A stretch of 64,000 nt of DNA from WJJR01 sp964440935 (GTDB lineage: Bacteria; Zixibacteria; MSB-5A5; WJJR01): assembly GCA_964440935.1 (NCBI GenBank), contig CAYTTY010000004.1, forward strand, positions 62,001-126,000. Reading direction: 5' to 3'. This document shows, one piece after another, positions 27,002 through 35,449 of the stretch. A program made the position numbers and the translations under genes. Numbering within the stretch: the stretch's first letter is position 1; the number at the start of each line of letters is the position of its first letter. Below the pieces are notes generated by a model, which ran no database searches, had not been told where the DNA came from, and saw nothing but the letters and a program-made list of their open reading frames with translations.

Positions 27002-27563
27002 GCGGAAACCGTCGAAAGCGCGTTTGGCGCGCATCGAGATGATCATTTTCGATTTCGATGGTGTGCTGACCGACAACTATGTCTTTGTCGGGGAGAATGG
27101 CGAGCGATACAAACGATTCTGGGTACCCGACGGTGTCGGCGTCTATCTTGGCCATCGCGCCAAGATGAAGTTCGCGATCATCACCGGCAATTCCGACAAG
27201 TCCACCGTGCATCGCGCCAAGCATCTGCGCATTGATGAAGTCTACCAGACAATTTACGATAAGGGTGTCGCATACGAAGAACTGAAGCGGAAGCATGGCC
27301 TCACCGATGACCAGTGTTTGTTCATTGGCGACGATCTTCCCGACCGTCCGATCTTCGAACACGTTGGCATCGGCGTTGCTCCGGTCGACGCGCACCCGGA
27401 CATCCGCAAGTTAGCGCATTGGGTGGGGACGTCACCGAGCGGACGCGGCATTGTCCGTGAAGCGATCGATGCTGTGCTCGATGCTCGTGGTTTTCAGTGG
27501 CCCCAATCGGATGGGGATTCTGATGGAACCAAACGCCGAAAAACTCGCCGACGCCAAAAGTAG
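26991..27563 (+). CDS. kdsC: KDO-8-phosphate phosphatase (HAD family)
   Basis: 190 residues from the GTG at 26991, which overlaps the end of kdsA by 11 bases. HAD motif I IIFDFDGVLTDN, motif II IITGNSDKS, and motif III/IV FIGDDLPDRP are in place. The short C0-type layout without a large cap is typical of KdsC. It removes phosphate from KDO-8-P. The C-terminal tail is Lys/Arg-rich and overlaps the start of kdsD in another frame. The first codon is inferred from the overlap; an ATG at 27039 would delete part of motif I and is unlikely. Confidence 0.9.
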   Translation: MPTRRKPSKARLARIEMIIFDFDGVLTDNYVFVGENGERYKRFWVPDGVGVYLGHRAKMKFAIITGNSDKSTVHRAKHLRIDEVYQTIYDKGVAYEELKRKHGLTDDQCLFIGDDLPDRPIFEHVGIGVAPVDAHPDIRKLAHWVGTSPSGRGIVREAIDAVLDARGFQWPQSDGDSDGTKRRKTRRRQK

Positions 27564-28566
27564 CGCCACCGATTCTCTGATGGATTCGCCCTTGGGAGAC
27601 CGTTCTCGTCGTTGCCGGATTGCCCGCGACGTCATCGTGTGCGAAGCCGACGCGGTCGCGGCCCTGGCCGACCGTTTGGATCATCGCTTTGATGCCGCGG
27701 TCGAACTGCTGCTGCGACTGAAGGGGCGGTGCATTGTGACGGGTATTGGCAAGTCGGGTCTGATCGGCCAGAAGATTGCCGCGACGTTGTCGTCGACCGG
27801 TACGCCGGCCTTTTTCCTGCATCCGGCTGAGGCGGGGCATGGCGATTTGGGTGTGGTCGGCGATGGTGATGTCGTGCTGGCGATTTCCAAATCGGGTGCG
27901 GGCGATGAAATCGGTGATCTCCTCCCGGCTTTTAAGCGGCTTAATACACCGATTATCCTGATCACAGGAAAAACTGACGGCGAATTGGCGCGTCGCGCGG
28001 ATATTATTCTCGACGCATCTGTTAAGAGTGAAGCCGAACCGAATGATCTGGTCCCGACGTGTTCCACGACGGCGGCATTGGCTCTCGGCGATGCGTTGGC
28101 CGTGACCTTGCTGTCGGAGCGGGGTTTTACACCGGAGCAGTTTGCGCGATTGCATCCAAAAGGGGCGTTGGGGCGTCGGCTCTTGCTGACCGTTGGCGAT
28201 CTGATGCACACCGGTGACCAAATGCCGTTGGTCAAAGAGGATGCAAGCTTCCGTGATGTCCTTGTCGAGATGACTCGCAAACGCCTCGGTACGGCAGGTG
28301 TGGTTGACGACGACGGTCGGCTAATCGGCATTTTCACCGATGGTGACCTGCGCCGGCAGACCGAAAGACGTACCGATTTGTTCTCACTCAGCGCTGCCGA
28401 TTTGATGACCCAAAACCCGAAGACGATCGCCGTCTCTGAATTGGTCGTCAGTGCGGTGGCGCGGATGGAAGATCACAAGATCACCACATTATTCGTGGTC
28501 GATGACGAGCATTACCCCAAGGGAATTATCCATCTGCACGATATTCTTTCCACAGGCACGGTATAA
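27523..28566 (+). CDS. kdsD: Arabinose-5-phosphate isomerase (SIS plus CBS pair)
   Basis: About 347 residues. The N-terminal SIS domain has GRCIVTGIGKSGLIGQKIAA, HPAEAGHGDLG and VLAISKSGAGDEI. Two C-terminal CBS domains follow (GDLMHTGDQMPLVKEDASF and ADLMTQNPKTIAVSE). KdsD isomerises ribulose-5-phosphate to arabinose-5-phosphate, the substrate of KdsA. ATG 27523 has GGGGA 6 bases upstream; ATG 27511 is an alternative. The start lies inside the end of kdsC (translational coupling). Family length is ~320-330, so a short N-terminal extension is present. Confidence 0.93.
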   Translation: MEPNAEKLADAKSSATDSLMDSPLGDRSRRCRIARDVIVCEADAVAALADRLDHRFDAAVELLLRLKGRCIVTGIGKSGLIGQKIAATLSSTGTPAFFLHPAEAGHGDLGVVGDGDVVLAISKSGAGDEIGDLLPAFKRLNTPIILITGKTDGELARRADIILDASVKSEAEPNDLVPTCSTTAALALGDALAVTLLSERGFTPEQFARLHPKGALGRRLLLTVGDLMHTGDQMPLVKEDASFRDVLVEMTRKRLGTAGVVDDDGRLIGIFTDGDLRRQTERRTDLFSLSAADLMTQNPKTIAVSELVVSAVARMEDHKITTLFVVDDEHYPKGIIHLHDILSTGTV

Positions 28567-28569
28567 TCC

Positions 28570-29304
28570 ATGATGAGGCGGGGGGGACTCACCAGACGTT
28601 GTGGTTCGTGTGAGGTCGGGCGGACATCTGTTTGCCTCTACAGATATGTATGTTTGCTCGTTTTGTATGTCGTTTTCGGGCTGTACCTTGCAGGCTGCGA
28701 AAGCGATCAGCCGGCCGAAACACCGCCGCAGGAAAACTACCCGTCCTCCGAAGCGTTCAATGCGACGACGGAGTTTTATACCGGTCCGATTGTGACAACG
28801 CGCATCCGAAGCGGTCGTATCGTCAGTTACTCCGATCAGGATTCATCGTGGTCATATGACATGCTTGTCGATTTCTATGATTCGACCGGTGCGCACACAT
28901 CGACACTCGAAGCCGATTCGGCGTTGATTCGTGAATTGAAACGCCGGTTGGAGGTATTCGGCAATGTGCGTGTGGAAACCGATGCCGGCACCACACTGGA
29001 ATCGGAGCATCTCGCCTGGGATGACTCGAATCGGCTGATCTCGACCGACAGTTTTGTGGTCGTGACGCGTGGTGATGATGTGATGTCGGGCTACGGTTTC
29101 CGGTCCGATCCGGAATTGGAGCGCATTGTGTTCCGGCGCCGGGTCAGCGGCCAATTGGCTGATCCGAAGCTGCTGGAGGAACCGGAGACGCCGGCGGATA
29201 CGGCCGCGCAGCCGGGAGACACGACCGCCGCCACGGTACGAGATACATCTGAGTCATTACCTCCCGAAGACACGTCGCTGACGAATCCAGACATCCCCCA
29301 GTAA
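28570..29304 (+). CDS. lptC: LptC-like LPS export protein, apparent lipoprotein
   Basis: 244 residues. A signal sequence with lipobox YLAGC (Cys43) predicts a lipid anchor. The core 'SWSYDMLVDFYDSTGAHTST' and 'LEVFGNVRVETDAGTTLESE', plus 'FRRRVSGQL' near the end, follow the LptC/OstA-like beta-jellyroll pattern (DGxxxYxLxA..., GNVxVxxxxGxxLxTExLxW). LptC links the inner-membrane LptBFG transporter to LptA. The C-terminal ~45 residues are Pro/Asp/Thr-rich and atypical. It is last in the KDO operon, 3 bases after kdsD. lptA and lptB, usual next genes, are not here: the operon ends in repeats. Confidence 0.85.
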   Translation: MMRRGGLTRRCGSCEVGRTSVCLYRYVCLLVLYVVFGLYLAGCESDQPAETPPQENYPSSEAFNATTEFYTGPIVTTRIRSGRIVSYSDQDSSWSYDMLVDFYDSTGAHTSTLEADSALIRELKRRLEVFGNVRVETDAGTTLESEHLAWDDSNRLISTDSFVVVTRGDDVMSGYGFRSDPELERIVFRRRVSGQLADPKLLEEPETPADTAAQPGDTTAATVRDTSESLPPEDTSLTNPDIPQ

Positions 29305-29367
29305 TGGAAAAGACAACGGGGGTGCGTTCGTCCCTGGAGAAACCGCGGAAACCATTTGTGTGTGTGG

Positions 29368-29806
29368 TTAGAGCGATTGTCAGAAGCACTGTCCGTTTGA
29401 AGCCAACACGGTGGTCATGTGTGGCGTCACCCGCCCTCGGGTGACGCCTTGTCGGTAGTGGAGGAGAAGCGAGGCACCGTGTGTATCGTGATTACATTTG
29501 GGTGCCACGGGCCTTGAGGGCGTGTTGAAAAACCTGCTGTCTATCATCACCTCAGACTGGGGAGGGCGAGGCTCCCGCCGAGCCGCCGTGTGGAACATGC
29601 CGTTGCGGCTCGCCGGTCCGCCGCGGCGGATCGCCCTCCCGAAGGCTCTGATTCTCGGGGGTTTTGCAACACACCCCTTGAGGCCCGTGGACGGGGGATT
29701 GTGCAGACACGGACGCACGGGCCTGATGGTTCGATTCGCCACGGCGGACTCACCACAAGAGGCCCGTGGCACTCTGATCCAAACGGAAAGGATTTATGGC
29801 AATTGC
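29368..29806. mobile_element. Second MITE-like element with nested palindromes
   Basis: The left end (TTAGAGCGATTGTCAGAAGC, then GTCCGTTTGAAG) almost exactly equals the right end of the 10867-11231 element. The right end, read on the minus strand (AGCAATTGCCATAAATCCTT, then TCCGTTTGG), matches the other element's left end. Inside are a GGCGTCACCCG/CGGGTGACGCC palindrome (29423-29448), the TGTTGAAAAACCTGC motif at 29523, and GGGTGCCACGGG-type arms near 29501 and 29690-29770. No gene. Confidence 0.4.
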
Positions 29807-29830
29807 TATAATTTCCGATTGAACAACGAC

Positions 29831-29901
29831 GCCGCACGGGCGTCTCGCCCGTGCGGCATGGCCCGTTCGACCATGCTCACGGCAAGCGGGACGGCCATGC
29901 C
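29831..29901. repeat. 'GCACGGGCG/CGCCCGTGC' palindromic repeat, copy 1
   Basis: A perfect 12-bp hairpin GCCGCACGGGCG/CGCCCGTGCGGC (29831-29857), then a GGCATGGCC...GGCCATGCC inverted pair ending at 29901. The same two modules occur in reverse order and orientation at 40156-40198. Confidence 0.65.
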
Positions 29902-29953
29902 ACGATCTCGTGAATCGGAAAGTGTTTATGACAAGCGCGTTAACGACCGTGAT

Positions 29954-30010
29954 CACCCGGCTGAAGCCGGGTGTTAAAAGGCAATAAGCCCGCTAAAGCG
30001 GGCTTATTGC
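29954..30010. terminator. Two adjacent hairpins, probable bidirectional terminator
   Basis: CACCCGGCT/AGCCGGGTG (29954-29973) is followed by a perfect 13-bp stem GCAATAAGCCCGC/GCGGGCTTATTGC (29981-30010). It lies 27 bases from the end of the minus-strand dehydrogenase gene. The AT-rich stem arms and lack of a long T-run make termination probable rather than certain. Confidence 0.5.
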
Positions 30011-30037
30011 GAGTGAACATCGAAGCTCACACAACTA

Positions 30038-31156
30038 CTACAAATTCGCCGCCACCGCTTCTGCCACCTCCAATGTCGAACTCGATCCGCCCATGTCATA
30101 GGTGCGGTGTTTGCCTTCTTTGATCACGGTGGCGATTGAGGTTTCGAGGCGGGTGGCCATGTCGACTTCGCCGAGCCAGTCGAGCATCAGCTTGGTGGTC
30201 AGCAGCATGGCCATCGGATTGACCTTGTACTGGCCTTCGTATTTTGGTGCCGAGCCGTGCGTCGGTTCGAAGACGGCGAAATCATCGCTGATATTCCCCG
30301 ACGCGGCAAAACCGAGACCGCCGACCAATTGCGCACACAGATCGGAAATGATGTCGCCGAACATGTTTGACGCTACCAGGACTCCGTAGTTTTCCGGATT
30401 CTTGATCAGCCACATGCACATGGCATCGATGTTGGCTTCCCACAGAGCGATGTCCGGATATTCCTTGGCCACGTTGCGGGCTGTCCGAACCATCAGCCCC
30501 GATGTTTCCCGGATCACATTCGGTTTCTCGACTACGGTCACGGTCTTGTAGCCGAACTTCTTGGCGTACTCAAAGGCGGCCGTCACAATCGATCGGCAGG
30601 CCTGGCGCGAATTGATGCGGCACGACATCGCCAGATCCTTGGCGTCGACATGGTCGAACTTGTGCATCTTCTTGTTGTGTTTGGCCAGCATCTCCCGGAC
30701 CTCATCGGGCACGGGGTGGAATTCCACACCGGCATAGAGGTCTTCAGTGTTTTCACGGAAGACCACGAGGTCGATCCCTTCCTTATAGTTCAGCGGGTTT
30801 CCGGGATACGCCTTGCAGGGACGAAGGTTGGTGCCGAGGTTGAATGTCTGGCGCAGCGCGACAATCGGCGACGAATACAGAAGCCCTTTGCCTTTGAGCC
30901 CCGGCGCGAGTTCCGCTTCGGCCTCATCGCGCGGTTTCGAGGTGATCGCACCGAACAGTGCGCAATTGGTTTCTTTCAAAGCGGCCAATGTCCGGTCCGG
31001 TAAGGGGTTGCCTTCCGTGCACCAGAAATGCCAGCCGATATCGGCGGGGATGTACTCAGCGTCCAGTTTCAGTGTGTCGAGCACGATTTTCGCGGCGTCC
31101 ATCACATCGTTGCCCACCCCATCTCCGGGCATCCAGGCGATTTTGTATTGTGGCAT
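30038..31156 (-). CDS. icd: Isocitrate/isopropylmalate dehydrogenase family protein, probably isocitrate dehydrogenase
   Basis: About 372 residues. Start ATG 31156 (MPQYKIAWMPGDGVG), after GAGGAGAGAG, is preferred over 31222. Family motifs: IAWMPGDGVGNDVMDA at the N-terminus, VVFRENTEDLYAGVE, substrate-binding NLGTNLRPCKAYP, and metal-binding SNMFGDIISDLCAQLVGGLG. The cofactor loop HGSAPKYEGQYKVNP keeps Lys305-Tyr306, the pair that favours NADP in E. coli isocitrate dehydrogenase, where NAD enzymes usually have Asp-Ile. It is divergent from a citrate-cleavage/aconitase gene set, which favours isocitrate over isopropylmalate or homoisocitrate. Those two substrates remain possible. Confidence 0.82.
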   Translation of the reverse strand: MPQYKIAWMPGDGVGNDVMDAAKIVLDTLKLDAEYIPADIGWHFWCTEGNPLPDRTLAALKETNCALFGAITSKPRDEAEAELAPGLKGKGLLYSSPIVALRQTFNLGTNLRPCKAYPGNPLNYKEGIDLVVFRENTEDLYAGVEFHPVPDEVREMLAKHNKKMHKFDHVDAKDLAMSCRINSRQACRSIVTAAFEYAKKFGYKTVTVVEKPNVIRETSGLMVRTARNVAKEYPDIALWEANIDAMCMWLIKNPENYGVLVASNMFGDIISDLCAQLVGGLGFAASGNISDDFAVFEPTHGSAPKYEGQYKVNPMAMLLTTKLMLDWLGEVDMATRLETSIATVIKEGKHRTYDMGGSSSTLEVAEAVAANL

Positions 31157-31371
31157 TCTCTCTCCTCGTGAATTGGTCCAATTTAGCGCGCCATAATGCC
31201 GCCGGAAGGTGAGCGCAGACAAGCGAAATCGGGGTCAATGTGGCAATGTTCAACTTGGCAAAACCTATTTTCGGTTGTCATGGGACGATGGCGCTGTCTC
31301 TCGGTGACGTTGACTTCCCTCGGGGCGTTCGACATAATGGCCATTCGTTTGGCCAAAGAAGGGATGGCGAC

Positions 31372-32940
31372 GTGGCACGACTTCACGAATACCAGGGAAA
31401 ACAGCTTCTGCGCGAAGCGGGATTGGAGACGCCCAAGGGGCGGGTGGTCCACAGCCCCGACGAGGTTGACGATGTTGTCGAGGAAACCGGTCTGCCGGTG
31501 GTGGTTAAGGCACAGGCTTGGACAACGTCACGGGCTAAACAGGGGGCGATTGCTTTCGCCGAGACCGCCGAGGAGGCGCGCGAACACGTTAAGCGCATGT
31601 TGGCGATGAAGATCGCCGGGTTCGACATCACCGACGTGCTGGTCGAGGAGAAAGTCGATATCGCCCGCGAGTTCTACGCCGGGGTCATTATCGACGATGC
31701 CAACAAGACACCGCTGGTGATCTTCTCGTCGATCGGCGGCTCTGGTATCGAAGAAATCGCCAAGCGCAATCCCAAGAACATTTCGCGAACACCGGTCGAC
31801 ATCCGGTTCGGGTTGCCGCTCTACGATGCGCGCGACGCGGTCCGTCTCACCGGAGTGTCTGGCAAGCTCCAGGGCGAATTGGGCAAGGTTTTGGTCAAAC
31901 TGTACAGTGTCGCCCGCAAATGGGAATCGCGTTCGGCCGAGATCAACCCGTTGGTGCTGAAGGGCGATGGGACATTGGTCGCCTGTGATTCACGGATCAC
32001 GGTTGACGATTACGCGGTGTTCCGCCATCCCGAACTGAACATCGAAATCGCCCGGGAGTTTGGGCGTCCACCGACCGAACTCGATCGAATTGCCTGGGTG
32101 GTTGAAAGAGACGATTACCGGGGGACCTTCTATTTCATTGAAATGGCGCGCGGCTACAAACGTGGCGAGGGTTACCTCGGTTTCCATGGCGCCGGTGGCG
32201 GCGGTTCGATGATGTCGATGGACGCGTTGGTCAAGCGCGGCTACAAGATCGCCAACTTTACCGACACATCGGGCAATCCACCCGCCTCGAAAGTCTACCG
32301 TGCGGCCAAGATTATCCTCTCACAGCCGAACATCGATGGGTACTTCGGCTCCGGGTCGGGGGTGGCGTCGCAGGAGCAGTACCACTCGGCGCGCGGTCTG
32401 GTGAAAGCATTCTGGGAAGAACACCTCTCCATACCGGCGGTCATTCGATTGGGTGGGAATCAGGAAGACCGTGCGGTCCGAATCCTCACCGAATATACCA
32501 AAGATCTTCCGGCGCCGGTGGAAGGATATAAGAAGGACGATACCGCCGATTTTTGCGCCGAGCGCATGCACTCGTTGATCGAAGAGAACAAAGGCAAGTC
32601 GGGCAAACGCGAAATGCCGGTGCCGGTCGCTCCCCAGTTCGACGCCAAGGACCCGTATACGTTCGATACGCCGACCGGGACGATCATTTACGACCATGCG
32701 TTGTGCCGCGACTGCAAGACGAAGATTTGCATCGAAACGTGTGTCCCGCAGATTCTGCGTGAGGAAGATGGAGTTGTCGTGTTGAATATTTCACGTGACG
32801 ACGCCAAGGCAGGCAAGTGCACCGAGTGTCTTGCGTGCGAAGTGGAGTGCCGGGTCGGAGGCAACGCCGGTGGACGTGTGATTTTGCCGATACCGGGACT
32901 CGATGAATACCGCCAAACCGCAGCGTCCAATCAGGGATAG
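31372..32940 (+). CDS. SucC-like ATP-grasp subunit (putative citryl-CoA synthetase large subunit) fused to a 2[4Fe-4S] ferredoxin domain
   Basis: 522 residues from GTG 31372, preceded by AAGAAGGGA. An upstream frame extension to 31240 has no family counterpart. Residues 1-~400 are a succinyl-CoA-synthetase beta-type subunit: RLHEYQGKQLLREAGLETPK, VVVKAQAW, SAEINPLVL, FHGAGGGGSMMSMDALVKRG, and LGGNQEDRAVRILTEY. The C-terminus carries eight Cys: C445, C448, C453, C457 (CRDCKTKICIETCVP) and C483, C486, C489, C493 (CTECLACEVEC). These predict two [4Fe-4S] clusters. The next genes encode a SucD-like subunit and citryl-CoA lyase, so the likely reaction is citrate + CoA + ATP to citryl-CoA. The iron-sulfur tail is unusual. 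Confidence 0.85.
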   Translation: MARLHEYQGKQLLREAGLETPKGRVVHSPDEVDDVVEETGLPVVVKAQAWTTSRAKQGAIAFAETAEEAREHVKRMLAMKIAGFDITDVLVEEKVDIAREFYAGVIIDDANKTPLVIFSSIGGSGIEEIAKRNPKNISRTPVDIRFGLPLYDARDAVRLTGVSGKLQGELGKVLVKLYSVARKWESRSAEINPLVLKGDGTLVACDSRITVDDYAVFRHPELNIEIAREFGRPPTELDRIAWVVERDDYRGTFYFIEMARGYKRGEGYLGFHGAGGGGSMMSMDALVKRGYKIANFTDTSGNPPASKVYRAAKIILSQPNIDGYFGSGSGVASQEQYHSARGLVKAFWEEHLSIPAVIRLGGNQEDRAVRILTEYTKDLPAPVEGYKKDDTADFCAERMHSLIEENKGKSGKREMPVPVAPQFDAKDPYTFDTPTGTIIYDHALCRDCKTKICIETCVPQILREEDGVVVLNISRDDAKAGKCTECLACEVECRVGGNAGGRVILPIPGLDEYRQTAASNQG

Positions 32941-32946
32941 GATGAC

Positions 32947-33873
32947 ATGAGTATTCTCGTCGACGAAACCAAGAAGGTGATCGTTCAGGGCATTACCGGA
33001 CGCGAGGGAATGGCGCGGACCAAACTGATGCAACGCTACGGCACGCGCGTGGTGGCCGGTTGCACGCCGGGCAAGGGCGGACAAGAGGTCCTCGGTGTGC
33101 CGGTCTACGATACGATCCGTGAAGCTATCGAGCAGTCGGATGGGATCGATGTGTCGGTCATCTTTGTGCCGGCTCCGTTGGTGAAGCATGCGGCGATGGA
33201 ATCGATTGCCGCCGGGATTAAATTGCTGGTGATCGTGCCCGATCGTGTACCGATTTACGATGTCTTGGAGATCGCCGCGACGGCGCGGGATAAAGGGGCA
33301 CGGTTTGTCGGACCCAATACGTTGGGGCTGTTGTCACCCGGCAAAGCGGTGTTCGGCATGATGGGTGGTTCGGCCGCGTCGGCCAAGGACTGGTTTTTGC
33401 CCGGACGGGTTGGTGTATCGTCGCGGTCGGGCGGTATCACCTCATCGATTGCCTACTATCTTTCCAGGGCGGGTGTTGGTCTGTCGACGATCGTCCATGC
33501 CGGCGGCGATGCGGTTGTCGGGATGGATCACCCGGCGATCATGGAAGAATTCGAAGCCGATCCCGACACCGATGCGGTGGTCATGTTCGGCGAAATCGGC
33601 AGCTCGCAGGAGGAGCGTGTTGCCGACCTGATCGAGAGGGGCAAGTTCACCAAACCCTTGGTGGCGTACATCGGCGGCAAAGGCGCGCAGTCGGGGACAC
33701 GGTTTTCGCATGCCGGCGCCATCATCGAAGGCGGACGCGGCACGCACGAGGGCAAGGTCAAACGGTTACGTGAGGTTGGCGCGACGGTCGTCGACAACTT
33801 CGGCGATATCCCTGACGCGATGAAGTCTCTGGTTCGTCCGATGGAGACGGCCAAGATTCGCATCGATAAGTGA
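32947..33873 (+). CDS. SucD-like alpha subunit (putative citryl-CoA synthetase small subunit)
   Basis: 308 residues. Rossmann CoA-binding domain: VIVQGITGREGMARTKLMQR, TPGKGGQEVLGVPVYDTI, VSVIFVPAPLVK. The ligase domain has FVGPNTLGLLSPGKAVFGMM (family 'GPNCPG.ITPG'), SSRSGGITSSIAYYLS, FGEIGSSQEE, and the phosphohistidine site FSHAGAIIEGGRGTHEGK with His255. It forms an alpha/beta ligase with the preceding gene, six bases away. Ordinary succinyl-CoA ligase cannot be excluded from the sequence alone. The citryl-CoA lyase two genes on makes citryl-CoA synthetase the better reading. Confidence 0.85.
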   Translation: MSILVDETKKVIVQGITGREGMARTKLMQRYGTRVVAGCTPGKGGQEVLGVPVYDTIREAIEQSDGIDVSVIFVPAPLVKHAAMESIAAGIKLLVIVPDRVPIYDVLEIAATARDKGARFVGPNTLGLLSPGKAVFGMMGGSAASAKDWFLPGRVGVSSRSGGITSSIAYYLSRAGVGLSTIVHAGGDAVVGMDHPAIMEEFEADPDTDAVVMFGEIGSSQEERVADLIERGKFTKPLVAYIGGKGAQSGTRFSHAGAIIEGGRGTHEGKVKRLREVGATVVDNFGDIPDAMKSLVRPMETAKIRIDK

Positions 33874-33938
33874 CAACACGGTTCTCCTGAAAGATTGATA
33901 CATTGCGTCAGTCATAGACTGACAGGAGGTATGCGGTA

Positions 33939-34718
33939 ATGGGCTCCCTGAATTGGTCATCGGCGATTACGGAAATCGGACCGAATACGATCCGTTTGCG
34001 CGGATATCCGGTCGAGGAATTGATGGGCAAGGTCAGTTACGCCGATGCGGTGTATCTGGCGTTGATGGGGGAGTTGCCGGATCGGGAAACCAGCACGATC
34101 ATGAACGCCATTTTGGTATCGTCGATTGATCACGGCACCAGCCCACCGTCGGTGCTCTCCACACTCACGGTCGCGTCGACGGGGGCGCCCTTGGGGTCCG
34201 CGGTGGCGGCGGGCATTCTCTCGATTTCCAAATTCCATGGTGGTGCGATTCAAGATTGCATGACCGCGATCAACCAGGCACTTGAACGCGCCCAATCGTC
34301 CGGAGCGTCATTGGAAGATGCGGCACTTGAGATTTTCCAGGAATACAAGGAACGCAAGGAACGGCTCTCCGGATTTGGGCACCGGTTACACACAAAGGAC
34401 CCTCGTACCACGCGGCTGCTGTCGCTGGTCGAAGAGTTGGGACGTGCCGGCGACGGAATCAAAATGGCGCAAGCGTTTGAGGCGGTGATTGCCGAAAAGA
34501 CCGGGAAGTCGCTGCCGTTGAATGTCGACGGGGCTATTGCCGCCGTACTGGTCGACTTGAGAATCCCGGCGGCGCTGGCGAATGCGTTTTTCATGATTGC
34601 CCGTCTGCCGGGACTGGTGGCTCACGCACACGAAGAAGCCGCACGGCAACGCCCGATGCGCAAGATTCATCCGACCGATGTCACCTACGATGGACCGAAA
34701 CTTCGTCACCTGACATAA
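33939..34718 (+). CDS. ccl: Citryl-CoA lyase (short citrate-synthase-like protein)
   Basis: 259 residues, far shorter than citrate synthase (~430). It corresponds to the C-terminal lyase part of ATP-citrate lyase and to Hydrogenobacter-type citryl-CoA lyase. Signatures: LRGYPVEELMGKVSYADAVY, SSIDHGTSPPSVLSTLTVAS, HGGAIQDC, the catalytic region SGFGHRLHTKDPRTTRLLSL, then NVDGAIAAVLVDLRIP and a final AHAHEEAARQRPMRKI. It should split citryl-CoA into acetyl-CoA and oxaloacetate. A very good AGGAGG site sits before ATG 33939. Co-directional with both ligase subunits, the HD-like gene (16 bases on) and aconitase. Confidence 0.88.
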   Translation: MGSLNWSSAITEIGPNTIRLRGYPVEELMGKVSYADAVYLALMGELPDRETSTIMNAILVSSIDHGTSPPSVLSTLTVASTGAPLGSAVAAGILSISKFHGGAIQDCMTAINQALERAQSSGASLEDAALEIFQEYKERKERLSGFGHRLHTKDPRTTRLLSLVEELGRAGDGIKMAQAFEAVIAEKTGKSLPLNVDGAIAAVLVDLRIPAALANAFFMIARLPGLVAHAHEEAARQRPMRKIHPTDVTYDGPKLRHLT

Positions 34719-34734
34719 CAGGAGTACATAAACG

Positions 34735-35268
34735 ATGCATGACGAGATTCTCGCAATCTTCCCGGAGATCAACGACATCAAGGATCCGGATCTGCGCACC
34801 AAGACCGTGGCGACGTGGGCGGCGGCGATGGAGCGCAGCGATTTGACGTACGATGACCTGCGCACGATGCCGTTCACGCTGCTCGTCTCCGAGGTCAACA
34901 TCACCTTTGTCGAGCACGTGCGTACGGTGTGCAAAATGTGCATTGCCTGCTGGGATGTGCTCCAGTCGTCGTACGGCGCACGCAACCGGGTCGATCGCGA
35001 CATCATGATCGCCGGGGCAATGCTGGCCGACGTCGGCAAGGTGTTGGAATTCACCAAGCAGGACGGGACGTTCGTGAAGAGCGAACGCGGCAAGCTGCTG
35101 CGTCATCCGTTTTCGGGCGTCGGCCTGGCATGGGAGCAGGGATTGCCGGAGAGTGTGATGCATGTCATCGCGATGCATTCGAAAGAGGCGGCCGGAGGCA
35201 AGCGGACGCCCGAGGGCATCGTGTTGCATCACGCCGACTTCATTGATTTCGAATTGGTCGGGGGATGA
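34735..35268 (+). CDS. HD-domain-like protein in the citrate operon, metal motif degenerate
   Basis: 177 residues. The fold pattern is that of HD phosphohydrolases: TFVEHVRTVCKMCIACWD, then DRDIMIAGAMLADVGKVLEF (normally 'AALLHDIGK'), RHPFSGVGLAWEQGL, and VIAMHSKEAAG. The hallmark His of the HD pair is Ala98 (A98-D99), while the first His, later His residues and HHADFIDFE remain. Catalysis may therefore be lost or use another metal site. It follows citryl-CoA lyase after 16 bases with an AGGAG site, so it shares its transcript. A regulatory or accessory role in central carbon flow is inferred from position only. Confidence 0.7.
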   Translation: MHDEILAIFPEINDIKDPDLRTKTVATWAAAMERSDLTYDDLRTMPFTLLVSEVNITFVEHVRTVCKMCIACWDVLQSSYGARNRVDRDIMIAGAMLADVGKVLEFTKQDGTFVKSERGKLLRHPFSGVGLAWEQGLPESVMHVIAMHSKEAAGGKRTPEGIVLHHADFIDFELVGG

Positions 35269-35305
35269 TTCCCAGCCCGAGGGATGAAGGCTTGTTCATT
35301 AATGT

Positions 35306-35373
35306 GACGTCACCCGCCCTCGGGTGACGCCTCGTCTGCAATGGGAGGGCCGTCACGCGAGGGCGCGTCACGG
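35306..35373. repeat. 'GGGTGACGCC' palindromic repeats
   Basis: GACGTCACCCGCCCTCGGGT followed by GACGCC (35306-35331) repeats the 29423-29448 palindrome. CCGTCACGCG AGGG CGCGTCACGG (35350-35373) is a second, 10-bp perfect stem that recurs at 49851-49878. They separate the HD-like gene from aconitase. Confidence 0.65.
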
Positions 35374-35449
35374 TACATCAAGTCGAATCGCTGGTGCTAT
35401 GATCATGACGGCGATTCACGTATCACCGTGATTGGTTCACGGAGGTGTT

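Noticed and set aside
24354..29304. Expected lptA/lptB/rpoN continuation of the KDO operon
   Set aside because: I looked for these after lptC, but the sequence from 29305 to 30037 contains only repeats and hairpins.
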